From: Pseudomonadota bacterium
GTDB lineage: Bacteria; Pseudomonadota; Gammaproteobacteria; Burkholderiales; Rhodocyclaceae
DNA length: 64,000 bases
Direction of reading: 5' to 3'
Assembly: GCA_018241665.1 (NCBI GenBank)
Contig: JAFEDK010000017.1
Coordinates: 180,745-244,744 of the forward strand
In this document: positions 38,499-47,660 of the stretch, piece by piece
How the letters are laid out: each line of letters begins with the position of its first letter
Numbering within the stretch: position 1 is the first letter of the stretch
Translations under genes and position numbers: made by a program
The notes under the pieces: model-generated
Told to the model about the DNA's origin: nothing
What the model saw: the letters and a program-made list of their open reading frames with translations, nothing else
Database searches by the model: none

Positions 38499-39167
38499 CT
38501 AGCTGGCTTTCCGCGCATCCGGCGCGGCCCATTCGCGGGCGTCCGGCAGGTCGTGGCCCATGCGCTGCCGCTTGGTCTTGAGGTAGCCGATGGAATGCGT
38601 GTTGGGCTGGGTGATGACCGGCAGGCAGCTGTCGACCCGGATACCGAGGGCAGTCAGCTTGCTCAGCTTGTCGGGGTTGTTGGTCATCAGGCGGATGCTG
38701 GGCACCTTGAAATAGGCCAGCATCTCCGGCACCACCTCGTAGCTGCGCGCGTCATCGGGCAGGCCCAGCATGCGGTTGGCGTCCACCGTGTCGTAGCCCC
38801 GCGATTGCAGGTGATAGGCGCGCACCTTGTTGGCGAGGCCGATGCCGCGGCCCTCCTGGCGGAGGTACAGCACGATGCCGGCGCCGCGGCGGACGATTTC
38901 GGACAAGGCCAGATCGAGCTGGTCCCGGCAGTCGCACTTGAGGGAGCCGAAGACTTCGCCGGTCAGGCATTCGGAATGGACCCGCACCGGTAGCCCGGCG
39001 ACGCCTTCGACCTGGCCATGGACCAGCGCCACGTGCTCGTGGAAGCCCTGTTCCGGATCGGACGCCGGACTGCGGAACACGTGCATTGCAAATGGGCCGT
39101 AGGACGTCGGCAGGACGGTGGACGCCAGCCAGTTCGAATGGCGCGATGGCACTGGTGAAGCAGACAT
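38499..39167 (-). CDS. ribA: GTP cyclohydrolase II
   Basis: GTP cyclohydrolase II opens the imidazole ring of GTP to give 2,5-diamino-6-ribosylamino-pyrimidinone phosphate, formate and pyrophosphate. The zinc-binding region (VHSECLTGEVFGSLKCDCR) and the catalytic RQEGRGIGLANKVRAY motif are intact. The 222-aa length fits; the ATG at 39167 (MSASPVP) is preferred over an extension to 39221. No ribB domain is fused. It is the first gene of the seven-gene operon, 17 bases ahead of the OpgH-like gene, so it could feed a dedicated pathway rather than, or as well as, riboflavin. Confidence 0.94.
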   Translation of the reverse strand: MSASPVPSRHSNWLASTVLPTSYGPFAMHVFRSPASDPEQGFHEHVALVHGQVEGVAGLPVRVHSECLTGEVFGSLKCDCRDQLDLALSEIVRRGAGIVLYLRQEGRGIGLANKVRAYHLQSRGYDTVDANRMLGLPDDARSYEVVPEMLAYFKVPSIRLMTNNPDKLSKLTALGIRVDSCLPVITQPNTHSIGYLKTKRQRMGHDLPDAREWAAPDARKAS

Positions 39168-39651
39168 TTCCAAATCTTCTGTTGGCGGCGGAATTCGTGG
39201 AGAAACGAAAGCCGCGCGCATCTGTAGGGGGGCGAATGGCAGTGCCTTATTGTGGAAGGCATTGAAGCCTTCCTTGATTTGGCGACGATCCTAGCATGAG
39301 GATTCGATAAAGCCATGCCTGGCGGAAATGGCGTGAATGTCCGGGCGGTCTATTCAAAACAGCGTGCCGGATGAATTGGGAGATGCTTTTTGCCGAGGGA
39401 GAACAGTGAATAGGCTTTCTGCTGGTTGGGTGTTGAACGGCTTGTTTTTGATGCAGATGTGTGTCTTATGAAGGTGGTTTCATGATTTTTATCCTTCGCC
39501 TGCTTTCTGTCTTCGGGGTACTTTTCAACCGGATGAAGGCCTTTTCAGGAAATCTGAAAACTATTCATTAAATTAAATAGTGATAACCATGTGAGTATTT
39601 CTTAGTAAATAAGGCGGATTCCGGAAGCCAATGGCCGTTCGGGCGCTGGGG
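39168..39651. other. Intergenic region upstream of ribA, AT-rich in part
   Basis: This 484-base gap is AT-rich from about 39420 to 39610, unlike its surroundings. It probably holds the promoter of the ribA operon. A hairpin GGAAGGC/GCCTTCC lies near 39253-39273, and TTTCAG/CTGAAA near 39543-39560. I see no FMN-riboswitch-like conserved sequence. One short frame (39482-39571) is listed separately. Confidence 0.4.
39482..39571 (+). CDS. Possible 29-aa hydrophobic microprotein
   Basis: ATG 39482 to TAA 39571 encodes MIFILRLLSVFGVLFNRMKA and nine further residues. AGGTGG lies five bases upstream. A hydrophobic first half with a basic second half could be membrane-associated. It lies in AT-rich DNA where such short frames arise by chance, so this is tentative. 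Confidence 0.2.
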   Translation: MIFILRLLSVFGVLFNRMKAFSGNLKTIH

Positions 39652-40587
39652 TCAATTCGCCGGCGGGGGTGTGTCCGAGTTCTTCATTTCGGCGCGCATG
39701 AAGTCCACGAAGGCGCGCACGCGGGCCGACAGGTGGCGGTTGTGCGGATAGAGGATGGAGAAGCGCCGTGTGCGCCCGCCGAAATCCTGCAGCACCTCGA
39801 CCAGTTCGCCATGCCGAACCAGTGGGTCGGCGATGAAACGGTAAGTCTGGAACAGCCCGCCGCCGGCCTGGGCCCAGCTGATGCAGCCCAGCGCGTCGTC
39901 GAGCACGCGCAGGCGGCTGTGGAACGTCAGATCGATGTCCTTGCCGTCCGGGCCGCTGAAGATCCACGGCATCGGTCGGCCGGTGCTGGGCAGGATGAAC
40001 TGGATGCAGTCGTGTTGCGCCAGCTCGTCCAGGGTCTGCGGCACGCCGCGCCGCGCCAGGTAGCCCGGCGTGGCGTAGATGCCCACCGGGGCGTCCTCCA
40101 GCGGGTGGGCGATCAGCCGCGAATCTGGCGGGATGCCGAGGCGGATGGCCAGGTCGAAGCCCTCCTCGACGAAATCGATGACCCGGTTGGACAGGCTCAG
40201 CTCCAGCTCGATCTGCGGGTAGGCGGCGGTGAAGCGGGGCAGCAGCGGCAGCACGCGGAAGTTGGCGTACAGCGTGCCGATGCTGATGCGCAGCAGGCCG
40301 CTGGGTACCTTCTGGTGGCCGGTGATGGCCCGCTCGGCTTCGGCGATCTGCTCCAGTGCGCGCTGGCATTCCTGCTGGTACAGCGCGCCCTCGGCGGTCA
40401 GGCGCACGCTGCGCGTGGTGCGCGAGAATAGGCGCACGCCGAGGCGCTCTTCCAGGCGCTTGATCGAGCGGCTCACCGAGGCTGGCGTGAGGCCGAGGGT
40501 TTCCGCCGCCGCCGTGAAGCTGCCCAGCTCGGCCGCCTTGCAGAACAACTCGATGCTGTTGAGCTGGACCGGATCGAAGGTACGCAC
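39652..40587 (-). CDS. LysR-family transcriptional regulator
   Basis: A regulator of 311 aa if it starts at the GTG at 40587 (VRTFDPVQLNSIELF). The winged HTH is clear: FCKAAELGSFTAAAETLGLTPASVSRSIKRLEERLGVRLFSRTTRSVRLT. The C-terminal effector-binding domain belongs to the common CrgA-like subgroup (PSGLLRISIGTLYANFRVLP, FVEEGFDLAIRLG). The start is uncertain because no ribosome-binding site is visible and the frame is open to 40749. It is divergent from the SRPBCC gene, its probable target. Confidence 0.88.
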   Translation of the reverse strand: MRTFDPVQLNSIELFCKAAELGSFTAAAETLGLTPASVSRSIKRLEERLGVRLFSRTTRSVRLTAEGALYQQECQRALEQIAEAERAITGHQKVPSGLLRISIGTLYANFRVLPLLPRFTAAYPQIELELSLSNRVIDFVEEGFDLAIRLGIPPDSRLIAHPLEDAPVGIYATPGYLARRGVPQTLDELAQHDCIQFILPSTGRPMPWIFSGPDGKDIDLTFHSRLRVLDDALGCISWAQAGGGLFQTYRFIADPLVRHGELVEVLQDFGGRTRRFSILYPHNRHLSARVRAFVDFMRAEMKNSDTPPPAN

Positions 40588-40726
40588 GATTTGTTCTGCG
40601 ATGTAATGGATGAAGTGATGTGGGAGCGATTTATCCGCGAAAAGTGCCGCAATACAGTGCGCTGCGTTGGCGGTGTCCCATCGGGATGGTCCGCCGCGGA
40701 ACTTCACCACAGGACGAACACAGCCC

Positions 40727-41242
40727 ATGAGCGACATCATCTGGCCCACGGCCTATCTGCCCGGCACCACCGACAACTATGTTTCCAACGAGATCATCGT
40801 GCCCGACCTGACCGCCGCGCAGGTGTGGCCGCAGCTCAACGAGCCCTTGCGCTGGCCCGGCTACTACGGCAACGCGGCGGACATCGCCTTTTACGACGGC
40901 GCCGGCCCCGAGCTGGGCCCCGGCGTGCGCTTCCGCTTCACCACGTTTGGCTTCCCGGTCGAGGCCGAGGTCGTCGAGTACCAGCCGCCGGCGGCCGGCC
41001 AGCCGGCCCGGGTGGCCTGGCACGGCTGGGTCGAGGGCGACGCCGAGGCGCGCCTCGACGTGCATCACGCCTGGCTGTTCGAGGACCTGCCCGGCGGCCG
41101 TGTGCGGATCCTGACCCAGGAAACCCAGATCGGCGCGCCGGCCCGCCAGCTGGCGGCGACCAGGCCGAACCCGATGCTCAACGCGCATCAGGAATGGATC
41201 GAAGGCCTGGCGCACAGCGCTCGTCAAGCCGTCGCCGAATAA
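40727..41242 (+). CDS. SRPBCC-fold ligand-binding protein
   Basis: A 171-aa protein of the START/Bet v 1-like SRPBCC superfamily, which binds hydrophobic ligands. The pattern of an N-terminal strand (YVSNEIIVPDLTAAQVWPQL), a W-P-x-Y-Y loop, a GVRFRFTTFGFPVEAEVVEYQPP strand pair and a long C-terminal helix (NAHQEWIEGLAHSARQAV) fits well. ATG at 40727. No ligand or enzyme activity can be assigned. It is divergently transcribed from the LysR gene and followed directly by a terminator shared with the transporter gene. Confidence 0.78.
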   Translation: MSDIIWPTAYLPGTTDNYVSNEIIVPDLTAAQVWPQLNEPLRWPGYYGNAADIAFYDGAGPELGPGVRFRFTTFGFPVEAEVVEYQPPAAGQPARVAWHGWVEGDAEARLDVHHAWLFEDLPGGRVRILTQETQIGAPARQLAATRPNPMLNAHQEWIEGLAHSARQAVAE

Positions 41243-41276
41243 AAAAAGCCTCCGCGCCGGGGCCGGCGGGGAGGCT
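41241..41276 (-). terminator. Terminator for the transporter gene
   Basis: Read on the minus strand, the stem AGCCTCC (41270-41276) pairs with 41247-41253 and is followed by seven T. The loop region is GC-rich and can extend the stem. It overlaps the last bases of the SRPBCC gene and may act in both directions. Confidence 0.75.
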
Positions 41277-41312
41277 GAGGAGATGCGGATGCCGGGGCAT
41301 CCGCGTCAGGGA

Positions 41313-42671
41313 TCAGGACTGGGCGGGCTGCAGCTGGGCTTCCGCTTCGATCAGCGAGCTGGCGCGGGTGTCGCGCATGAACCAGCACACCAGCAGCGTG
41401 CAGCCGATCACCACGGTGGCGTACCAGTAGAAGCCGCTTTCGAGGCCGGACTGCTTGAACCACAGGGCGATGTATTCCGAGGTGCCGCCGAACACCGACA
41501 CCGCGAAGGCGTAGGGCACGCCGACGCCGGTGGCGCGGATCGACGCCGGGAACATCTCGGCTTTCACCAGCGCGTTGATGGAGGTGTAGCCGGACACGAT
41601 GAGCCAGGCGCAGGCGATCAGGCCGAAGGCTTCCCACGGGCCGCTGGCGTGGCGGATGGCGGTCAGCAGCGGCACGGTGAACAAGGTGCCGAGCAGCGCG
41701 AAGCCGACCAGCAGCGGGCGCCGGCCGATACGGTCGGACAGCGCGCCATAGAGCGGTTGCAGGCACATCGCGAAGATCAGCGAGGCGGCCGACACGGCGG
41801 TGGTCTGCGCGTCGGTGAGGCCCACCGACAGGCGCAGGAACTTCTGCATGTAGGTCGTATAGACGTAGAAGGCCAGCGTGCCGCCCATCGTCAGGCCGAC
41901 CACCAGCAGCACTTCGCGGGGGTGCTGGGCGAGCTGCTTGAGGCCGCCCATCGGCGAGGCCTTCTTGCGGGCGTTTTCGAAGGACTGGGTTTCCGGCAGA
42001 TCGTGGCGCATGCGCAGGGCCAGCAACGCCAGGCCGGCGCCGACGGCGAAGGGGATGCGCCAGCCCCAGGCGCGCAGCTGTTCGGCGTCGAGCAGGAAGT
42101 TCTGCAGCACGAGTAGCAGCAGCAGGGCCAGCAGCTGGCCGCCGATCAGCGTCACGTACTGGAAGCTGGCGTAGAAGCCGCGATGGCGCGAGTCGGCCAT
42201 CTCCGACAGGTAGGTGGCGCTGGCGCCGTATTCGCCGCCGAGGCTGAGGCCCTGCAGCAGGCGGGCGATCAGCAGCAGGATCGGCGACAGGATGCCGGCG
42301 GTGGCGTAGGTGGGCGCACAGGCGATCAGCAGGGAGCCGAAGCACATCAGCAGCACCGACAGCATCAGCGCCACCTTGCGGCCGTGGCGGTCGCCGATGT
42401 GACCGAACAGCACGCCGCCGAGGGGGCGGATGAAGAAGCCCAGCGCGAAGATGCCGGCGGTGGACATCATCTGCGCGGTGGGGTCCTGGGCCGGGAAGAA
42501 GGAATTGGCGAAATAGAGGGCGAAGGCTGCGTAGCAATAGAAGTCGAACCATTCGACCAGGTTGCCCGCCGAGCCGACGATGATCGCGCGCAGGCGTTGC
42601 CCGCTGATGCGCTCGCCGCGGGCCGCCTCCAGCGGGCGCTCCAGGGCCAGTTGTGCCGTGCCAGTGCTCAT
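41313..42671 (-). CDS. MFS transporter, metabolite:H+ symporter (KgtP-like)
   Basis: A 452-aa, 12-helix major facilitator of the MHS group, which takes up organic acids such as alpha-ketoglutarate, citrate or proline. Group features: GSAGNLVEWFDFYCYAAFALYFA in helix 1, the loop GHIGDRHGRKVAL between helices 2 and 3, and LLQGLSLGGEYGASATYLSEMA. AGGAGA precedes the ATG at 42671. It is divergent from a DctS/DctR-like two-component system, which suggests a C4- or C5-dicarboxylate as substrate and inducer. Confidence 0.9.
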   Translation of the reverse strand: MSTGTAQLALERPLEAARGERISGQRLRAIIVGSAGNLVEWFDFYCYAAFALYFANSFFPAQDPTAQMMSTAGIFALGFFIRPLGGVLFGHIGDRHGRKVALMLSVLLMCFGSLLIACAPTYATAGILSPILLLIARLLQGLSLGGEYGASATYLSEMADSRHRGFYASFQYVTLIGGQLLALLLLLVLQNFLLDAEQLRAWGWRIPFAVGAGLALLALRMRHDLPETQSFENARKKASPMGGLKQLAQHPREVLLVVGLTMGGTLAFYVYTTYMQKFLRLSVGLTDAQTTAVSAASLIFAMCLQPLYGALSDRIGRRPLLVGFALLGTLFTVPLLTAIRHASGPWEAFGLIACAWLIVSGYTSINALVKAEMFPASIRATGVGVPYAFAVSVFGGTSEYIALWFKQSGLESGFYWYATVVIGCTLLVCWFMRDTRASSLIEAEAQLQPAQS

Positions 42672-42798
42672 GTCTTGTCTCCTGTGGAACCGCGTCTGCC
42701 CCCGGATGGAGGTTCGCGTTATGGGGCCAGTATCCGCAGGCGGCGGGGCGGGCACATCCGCAGCATTCACCCCTGGCCCCTCCGTAAAACTACGCAGA

Positions 42799-42845
42799 GC
42801 GCGTCTGCCTGCCCCGTGATGGGCGGCAGACGCGCTATCGTTGAC
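42799..42845. promoter_or_regulatory. 11-bp inverted repeat in the transporter/kinase promoter region
   Basis: GCGCGTCTGCC (42799-42809) pairs perfectly with 42835-42845, with a 25-base spacer. It lies between the divergent transporter and kinase genes, right before the kinase start, and is a candidate operator for the adjacent response regulator or an mRNA hairpin. Confidence 0.45.
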
Positions 42846-42867
42846 GCTCCCGAATGCCGCTGCCGCG

Positions 42868-45006
42868 ATGACGCCGACCGCCCGTTCTTCCTTCCTGCGC
42901 CACTGGCGCTGGGGCCTCGCCGCCCTGGCTGCGCTGCTGCTGATCGTGGCGGTCGGGCGCTGGGCGGAGAACCGCGAGTTCCAGCTCAAGGCCGCCACGC
43001 TGCGCCAGGCCGCCGCCGCGCATGCGCTGGGCCTGCGCGGCATCGTCGAGAAGCACGACTACCTGCCCTACGTGGCAGCCCGCCATCCGGACGTACTGGG
43101 CCTGCTGCTGCACCCGGCCGACCCGGCGCTGCCGGACCGGGTCAATCGCTACCTGGCCGACCTGCAGCAGCGCACCGGCGCCGCCGCGCTGTTCGTCGTG
43201 GATGCCCAGGGGCAGACGCTGGCGGCCAGCAACTGGGGCACGGCGACCAGCTTCGTCGGCCAGTCCTATCGCCAGCGCCCGTATTTCGAGGACGCGCTGC
43301 AGGGGCGGCGCGGGCTGTTCTACGGCCTCGGCCTGACTACCGGCCAGCCCGGCCTGTTCATCGCCGAGCCGGTGCGCAGCGGGGCGGCCATCGTCGGCGT
43401 GGCGGTGGTCAAGCTGGGGCTGGAGAGGCTGGAGCAGACCTGGTCGCGCAGCGTCGATCCGGTGGTGCTGCAGGACAGCCGCGGCATCGTCTTCCTGAGC
43501 TCGGTGCCGGAATGGCTGTACCACAGCGACCGGCCGCTCGATCGTGCCGACCTGGACTGGCTGCGCCAGCACGGCCAGTACGGCGCGCGGGAGCGTTATG
43601 AGCGCCTGCCGTGGCAGCTCGAGCGCAACGGCGACGGAGACGGCTTCGCCTTGCAGGCCAGCCTGCAGAACCGCCGCAAGGACTATCTGGCGGTGCAGAC
43701 GACGCTGCCGGAGCTGGGCTGGACGCTGACCGTCACCAGCGACCTGGTGGAGGTCCGCCAGGCCCGCCAGGAGGCGCTGGCCATCGCCACGCTGGCCGCT
43801 GCACTGCTGCTGCTCGGCGTGCTGTACTGGCGCCTGCGCGAGAAGCGCTACGCGGAGCAACGCCAGGCCCGCCTCGAACTCGAACGCCGCGTGCAGGAGC
43901 GCACCCACGACCTGCAGGAAGCCCACGCCTTCCGCAAGGCGATGGAGGATTCCCTGCTGATCGGCATGCGCGCCCGCGACCCGCAGGGCCGCATCATCTA
44001 CGTGAACCCGGCCCTGTGCGAGATGGTCGGCTACAGCCAGGAAGAACTGCTCGGCTGCATGCCGCCTTACCCCTACTGGCACCCGGACGACCTGGACAAG
44101 CACATGCGCGAAAGCGACGACGCGCTGCAGGGCCGCGCCGCGCCGCACGGCTTCGAGTCGCGCGTCCGCCACCGGGACGGCCACGACGTGGTCACCATGG
44201 TCTACACCGCGCCGCTGATCGATGCCGAGGGTGAGCACCAGGGCTGGATGAGCTCGGTGGTGGACATCACCGCCCAGAAGCACGCGGAAGCCCGTCAGCG
44301 CGAGCAGGAGCGCCAGCTGCAGCGCAGCGCGCGCCTCGCCAGCGTCGGCGAGATGGCGTCCACGCTGGCCCACGAGCTCAACCAGCCGCTGATGGCCTTG
44401 TCGAACTTCGCCGTCGCCGCCCGCGCGATGATCGGCCACTGCCCGCAGGACATGCTGGTGACGGCCCTCGACGAGATCGTCGAGCAGGCCACGCGGGCCA
44501 GCGAGATCGTCAAGCGCGTACGGGCCTTCATCAATCCCCAGCGGGGGAGCTACGAGGGCTTGGCCATCGACGGCGTGATTGCCCACTCGCTGGCGCTGCT
44601 GCAGCCCGAGCTGCAGCGCGGCCACGTGACGGTCCGCAGCGTGCTGGCGGACGGCTTGCCGCCGGTACGCGGCGACCGCGTGCTGCTGGAACAGGTGCTG
44701 GTGAACCTGATCCAGAATGCCGTGCAGGCCATGCACGACACGCCGCCAGCGCGGCGCCGCATCGAGTTGACCGCCCGCCAGGCCGGGCCGGCCGTCGAGG
44801 TGACGGTGGCCGACAACGGCCCGGGCATCCCGGCCGAGCAACTGGAGCAGGTTTTCTCGGCCTTCTTCAGCACCAAGTCCGACGGCCTGGGGCTGGGCCT
44901 CAACATCTGCCGCACCATCGTCGAGGCCCACGGCGGCCATCTGGCGGTGGCCAACCGTCCCGGCGGCGGTGCCGCCTTCACCTTCACCCTGCCGACAAGC
45001 CCATGA
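42868..45006 (+). CDS. Sensor histidine kinase, DctB/DctS-like
   Basis: A 712-aa membrane sensor kinase. It has an N-terminal membrane helix (GLAALAALLLIVAVGRW), a periplasmic Cache-type domain of the C4-dicarboxylate sensor group (to about residue 300), a second helix (ALAIATLAAALLLLGVLYW), a coiled coil, a PAS domain (about 365-480), a HisKA helix with LAHELNQPLMAL and an ATPase domain (NLIQNAVQAM, DNGPGIP, GLGLGLNICRTIVEAHGG). ATG 42868 is chosen over the upstream TTG at 42841. Its stop overlaps the start of the response regulator (ATGA). Confidence 0.92.
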   Translation: MTPTARSSFLRHWRWGLAALAALLLIVAVGRWAENREFQLKAATLRQAAAAHALGLRGIVEKHDYLPYVAARHPDVLGLLLHPADPALPDRVNRYLADLQQRTGAAALFVVDAQGQTLAASNWGTATSFVGQSYRQRPYFEDALQGRRGLFYGLGLTTGQPGLFIAEPVRSGAAIVGVAVVKLGLERLEQTWSRSVDPVVLQDSRGIVFLSSVPEWLYHSDRPLDRADLDWLRQHGQYGARERYERLPWQLERNGDGDGFALQASLQNRRKDYLAVQTTLPELGWTLTVTSDLVEVRQARQEALAIATLAAALLLLGVLYWRLREKRYAEQRQARLELERRVQERTHDLQEAHAFRKAMEDSLLIGMRARDPQGRIIYVNPALCEMVGYSQEELLGCMPPYPYWHPDDLDKHMRESDDALQGRAAPHGFESRVRHRDGHDVVTMVYTAPLIDAEGEHQGWMSSVVDITAQKHAEARQREQERQLQRSARLASVGEMASTLAHELNQPLMALSNFAVAARAMIGHCPQDMLVTALDEIVEQATRASEIVKRVRAFINPQRGSYEGLAIDGVIAHSLALLQPELQRGHVTVRSVLADGLPPVRGDRVLLEQVLVNLIQNAVQAMHDTPPARRRIELTARQAGPAVEVTVADNGPGIPAEQLEQVFSAFFSTKSDGLGLGLNICRTIVEAHGGHLAVANRPGGGAAFTFTLPTSP

Positions 45007-45602
45007 AAGACACGCCGCTGACCCTCTACGTGGTGGACGACGACGAGGCCCTGCGCCGCTCGCTGCTGATGCTGCTGTTCTCCCAGGGGCTGGCGGTGCA
45101 GGCGTTTGAGTCCGGCGAGGCCTTCCTCGACGCGGTGGACATGCGCCAGCCCGGCTGCGTGATCCTCGACCTGCGCATGGGCGGCATCAGCGGCCTGGAA
45201 GTGCTGGAGCGCCTGCGCCTCGGTCACAGCCCGCTGGTAACCCTGTTCCTGTCCGGCCACGGCGATATTCCCACCGCGCTGGAGGCGATGCGCAACGGCG
45301 CCTACGACTGGGTCGTCAAGCCCGACACCCAGCAGCTGCTGCAGAAACTGCCCGCCGCGATGGCCGAGGCGCGGGCCCGCAGCACCGCGCTGCGCCTGTG
45401 GGCCGAGCTGACCCCGCGGGAGCGGGAGGTCGCCCGCCTGGTCGGCGTCGGCCAGCCCAACAAGGAAATCGCCCGCCTGCTGGTGCCGCCGTGCAGCCCG
45501 CGCTCGGTGGAAACCCACCGCGCCAGCCTCTTCGCCAAGTTGCAGGTGGCCAACGACAACGAACTGGGACGCTGGCTGGCGTCCCATCCGTGGCTGGCCT
45601 GA
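45003..45602 (+). CDS. FixJ/DctR-type response regulator
   Basis: A 199-aa regulator with a receiver domain (acidic pocket D12-D13, phosphoacceptor D56 in VILDLRMGG, K in WVVKPDT) and a LuxR-type HTH (LTPREREVARLVGVGQPNKEIARLL, then SVETHRASLFAKL). It is translationally coupled to the sensor kinase. It most likely switches on the divergent MHS transporter when the inducing dicarboxylate is sensed. Confidence 0.92.
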   Translation: MKDTPLTLYVVDDDEALRRSLLMLLFSQGLAVQAFESGEAFLDAVDMRQPGCVILDLRMGGISGLEVLERLRLGHSPLVTLFLSGHGDIPTALEAMRNGAYDWVVKPDTQQLLQKLPAAMAEARARSTALRLWAELTPREREVARLVGVGQPNKEIARLLVPPCSPRSVETHRASLFAKLQVANDNELGRWLASHPWLA

Positions 45603-45621
45603 GCGGCGGAAGCGCCGCGGA

Positions 45622-46248
45622 TCAGCCGCCCGCAGGCAGCGGCAGCGGGGCCATGTCCTTGAAGCCGGGGATCGCCGCCACGCGCGCCAGCCAGGCCTGA
45701 ATGTTCGGGTAGGGGGCGAGGCTGATGCCGCCCTCCGGCGCGTGGGCGATGTAGGCGTGGCAAGCCAGATCGGCCAGCGTCGGGTGGTCCGCGGCGAGGA
45801 AGCTGCGCTCCGCCAGATAGGTTTCCATGAAGCCGAAAAGGCGCGCGGCGATGGCCTTGGCGGCCGCCAGATCGCCGGGCAGCTGCCACTGGCTGATGGC
45901 TCGCGCGATGGCCGGGCCGAAGCGGACCTCGGCGGAGGCGATCGACAGCCAGCGCTGCACCTCGGCGCGGGTCAGCGGATCGCGCGGCAGCCACGGGCTG
46001 TCCGGCGCGTATTTCTCCGCCAGGTAGACGAGGATCGCGGTGCTGTCGCAGATCACCGCGTCGCCATCCACCAGCACCGGGATCTGCCCCAGCGGGTTCA
46101 GCGCCAGGAACTCCGGCGTCTTGCGCACGTCGGCCGTCGCCGTCACGTAGGTGTAGGGCAAGCCCAGCAGGGACAGGAAAACCTCGACCCGATGGGCATG
46201 GCCCGACGGCGGGGTTCCGTAGAGGGTGATCGAAGCGGCGTGGCTCAT
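45622..46248 (-). CDS. Glutathione S-transferase family protein
   Basis: A 208-aa GST. The N-terminal thioredoxin-like domain has ITLYGTPPSGHAHRVEVFLSLLGLPY and the cis-proline turn NPLGQIPVLVDGDAVICDSTAILVYLAEKY; the C-terminal helical domain has LADLACHAYIAHAPEGGISLAPYPNIQAWLARV. ATG 46248. The active-site serine candidate is in PPSGHAHR. It lies between the two-component regulator and the Gate-domain gene; no specific substrate is indicated. Confidence 0.9.
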   Translation of the reverse strand: MSHAASITLYGTPPSGHAHRVEVFLSLLGLPYTYVTATADVRKTPEFLALNPLGQIPVLVDGDAVICDSTAILVYLAEKYAPDSPWLPRDPLTRAEVQRWLSIASAEVRFGPAIARAISQWQLPGDLAAAKAIAARLFGFMETYLAERSFLAADHPTLADLACHAYIAHAPEGGISLAPYPNIQAWLARVAAIPGFKDMAPLPLPAGG

Positions 46249-46324
46249 CGCATTTCTTCGGCTTGATAGGAGGGGAAATGCTGAATGGTTTGCCGGGGCT
46301 TGGCAACCGACAAGCCCGGCCCGC

Positions 46325-47575
46325 TCACCCACCGTGGTAGAACAGGTAGCCCACGATGATCGCCCCGATCAGCCCCACGAAATCGGCGATCAGGCCGCAG
46401 GCGACGGCGTAGCGGGTGCGGGTGATGTTGACGCTGCCGAAATACACCGCCAGCACGTAGAAGGTGGTTTCGGTCGAGCCCTGGATGATGGCGGCGAGGC
46501 GGCCCTGGAAGGAGTCCACGCCGTAGGTCGTCATCACGTCCACCATCAGCCCGCGGGCGCCGCTGCCGCTGAGGGTCTTCATCAGGCCGACCGGCAGCGC
46601 CGGCACAAAGTCCGCGTTGATGCCGAGGGCCACCACCACGTGGCGGATACCGTCGATCAGGTAGGCCATGCAGCCGCTGCTGCGGAAGATCGAGATCGCC
46701 ACCAGCATGGCGATCAGGTAGGGAATGATCTGCACCGCGACGCCGAAGCCTTCCTTGGCGCCTTCCACGAAGGATTCATAGACGTCCACGCCGCGCCATG
46801 CGGCGACGCCGACGAACAGCACGATCAGCGAGACGATGATGCCGCTGCCGAGCAGGCCGATCATCTGCGCCATCTCGGCCGGCGGTAGCGGCGCGAGCCA
46901 CGCGTAGAGCCCGCCCATCAGCAGCCCGAAGCCGGCGAAGAAGGCCAGCAGCGGGGCGGACAGCAGGTTGATGCGCTGCCAGGCGGCCACCGCGACCAGG
47001 CCGGCGCAGAAGGAGATGAAGGTGCTCAGCAGCGTCGGCAGGAAGATGTCCGCCGCGTTGAAATGGGTCAGCCCCTGCTGCACGGCCATGCTCTGGCGGA
47101 TCGCGATCACCGACGTAGGGATCAGCGTGATGCCCGCCGTGTTGAGCACCAGGAACATGATCATCGGGTTGCTGGCGGTGTCCTTGCGCGGGTTGATCTC
47201 CTGCAGCTCCTGCATCGCCTTCAGGCCCAGCGGCGTGGCGGCATTGTCCAGCCCGAGCAGGTTGGCGCTGAAGTTCATGACGATGCTGCCGCTGGCCGGA
47301 TGGCCCGGCGGAATGTCCGGAAAGACGCGGCGGAAGAAGGGCGCGACGAGCCGCCCGAAGAGCTGGATCAGGCCGCCTTTCTCGCCGATCTTCATCACGC
47401 CTAGCCACAGGCTCATGACGCCGGCGAGACCGAGGGCGATCTCGAAGCCGCTCTTGGCGGTGTCGAACAGGCCGGTCAAGAGGCGCGAGAAGATGTCGAG
47501 ATCGCCCTGGACGGTCTGCACCAGGGCCGCGACGAAACCGACGAGGACAAACGCGACCCAGATCCGGTTGAGCAC
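46325..47575 (-). CDS. Nucleoside-recognition (Gate) domain membrane protein, SpmA-SpmB fusion type
   Basis: A 416-aa polytopic membrane protein in which two Gate/nucleoside-recognition domains are joined: the first half resembles spore maturation protein A (GLAGVMSLWLGVMKIGEKGG, ANLLGLDNAATPLGLKAMQEL) and the second half SpmB (AKEGFGVAVQIIPYLIAMLVAI, TYGVDSFQGRLAAIIQGSTETTFYVLAVYFGSV). Such fusions are found in Gram-negatives without sporulation; function is unknown, with a transport role suspected. It is encoded alone between GST and the transpeptidase-like gene. Confidence 0.88.
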   Translation of the reverse strand: MLNRIWVAFVLVGFVAALVQTVQGDLDIFSRLLTGLFDTAKSGFEIALGLAGVMSLWLGVMKIGEKGGLIQLFGRLVAPFFRRVFPDIPPGHPASGSIVMNFSANLLGLDNAATPLGLKAMQELQEINPRKDTASNPMIMFLVLNTAGITLIPTSVIAIRQSMAVQQGLTHFNAADIFLPTLLSTFISFCAGLVAVAAWQRINLLSAPLLAFFAGFGLLMGGLYAWLAPLPPAEMAQMIGLLGSGIIVSLIVLFVGVAAWRGVDVYESFVEGAKEGFGVAVQIIPYLIAMLVAISIFRSSGCMAYLIDGIRHVVVALGINADFVPALPVGLMKTLSGSGARGLMVDVMTTYGVDSFQGRLAAIIQGSTETTFYVLAVYFGSVNITRTRYAVACGLIADFVGLIGAIIVGYLFYHGG

Positions 47576-47660
47576 GATGACGGGAGCGGCCCGGCGCCTT
47601 GCGGGGCGTGGGCGGGGAAGGGTTGAAATGCCGGCAGTCTATCGGCGGTGCTGGCGCCTG

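Noticed and set aside
39168-39651. FMN riboswitch upstream of ribA
   Set aside because: I looked for the conserved riboswitch blocks and saw none; the hairpins present are short and unrelated.
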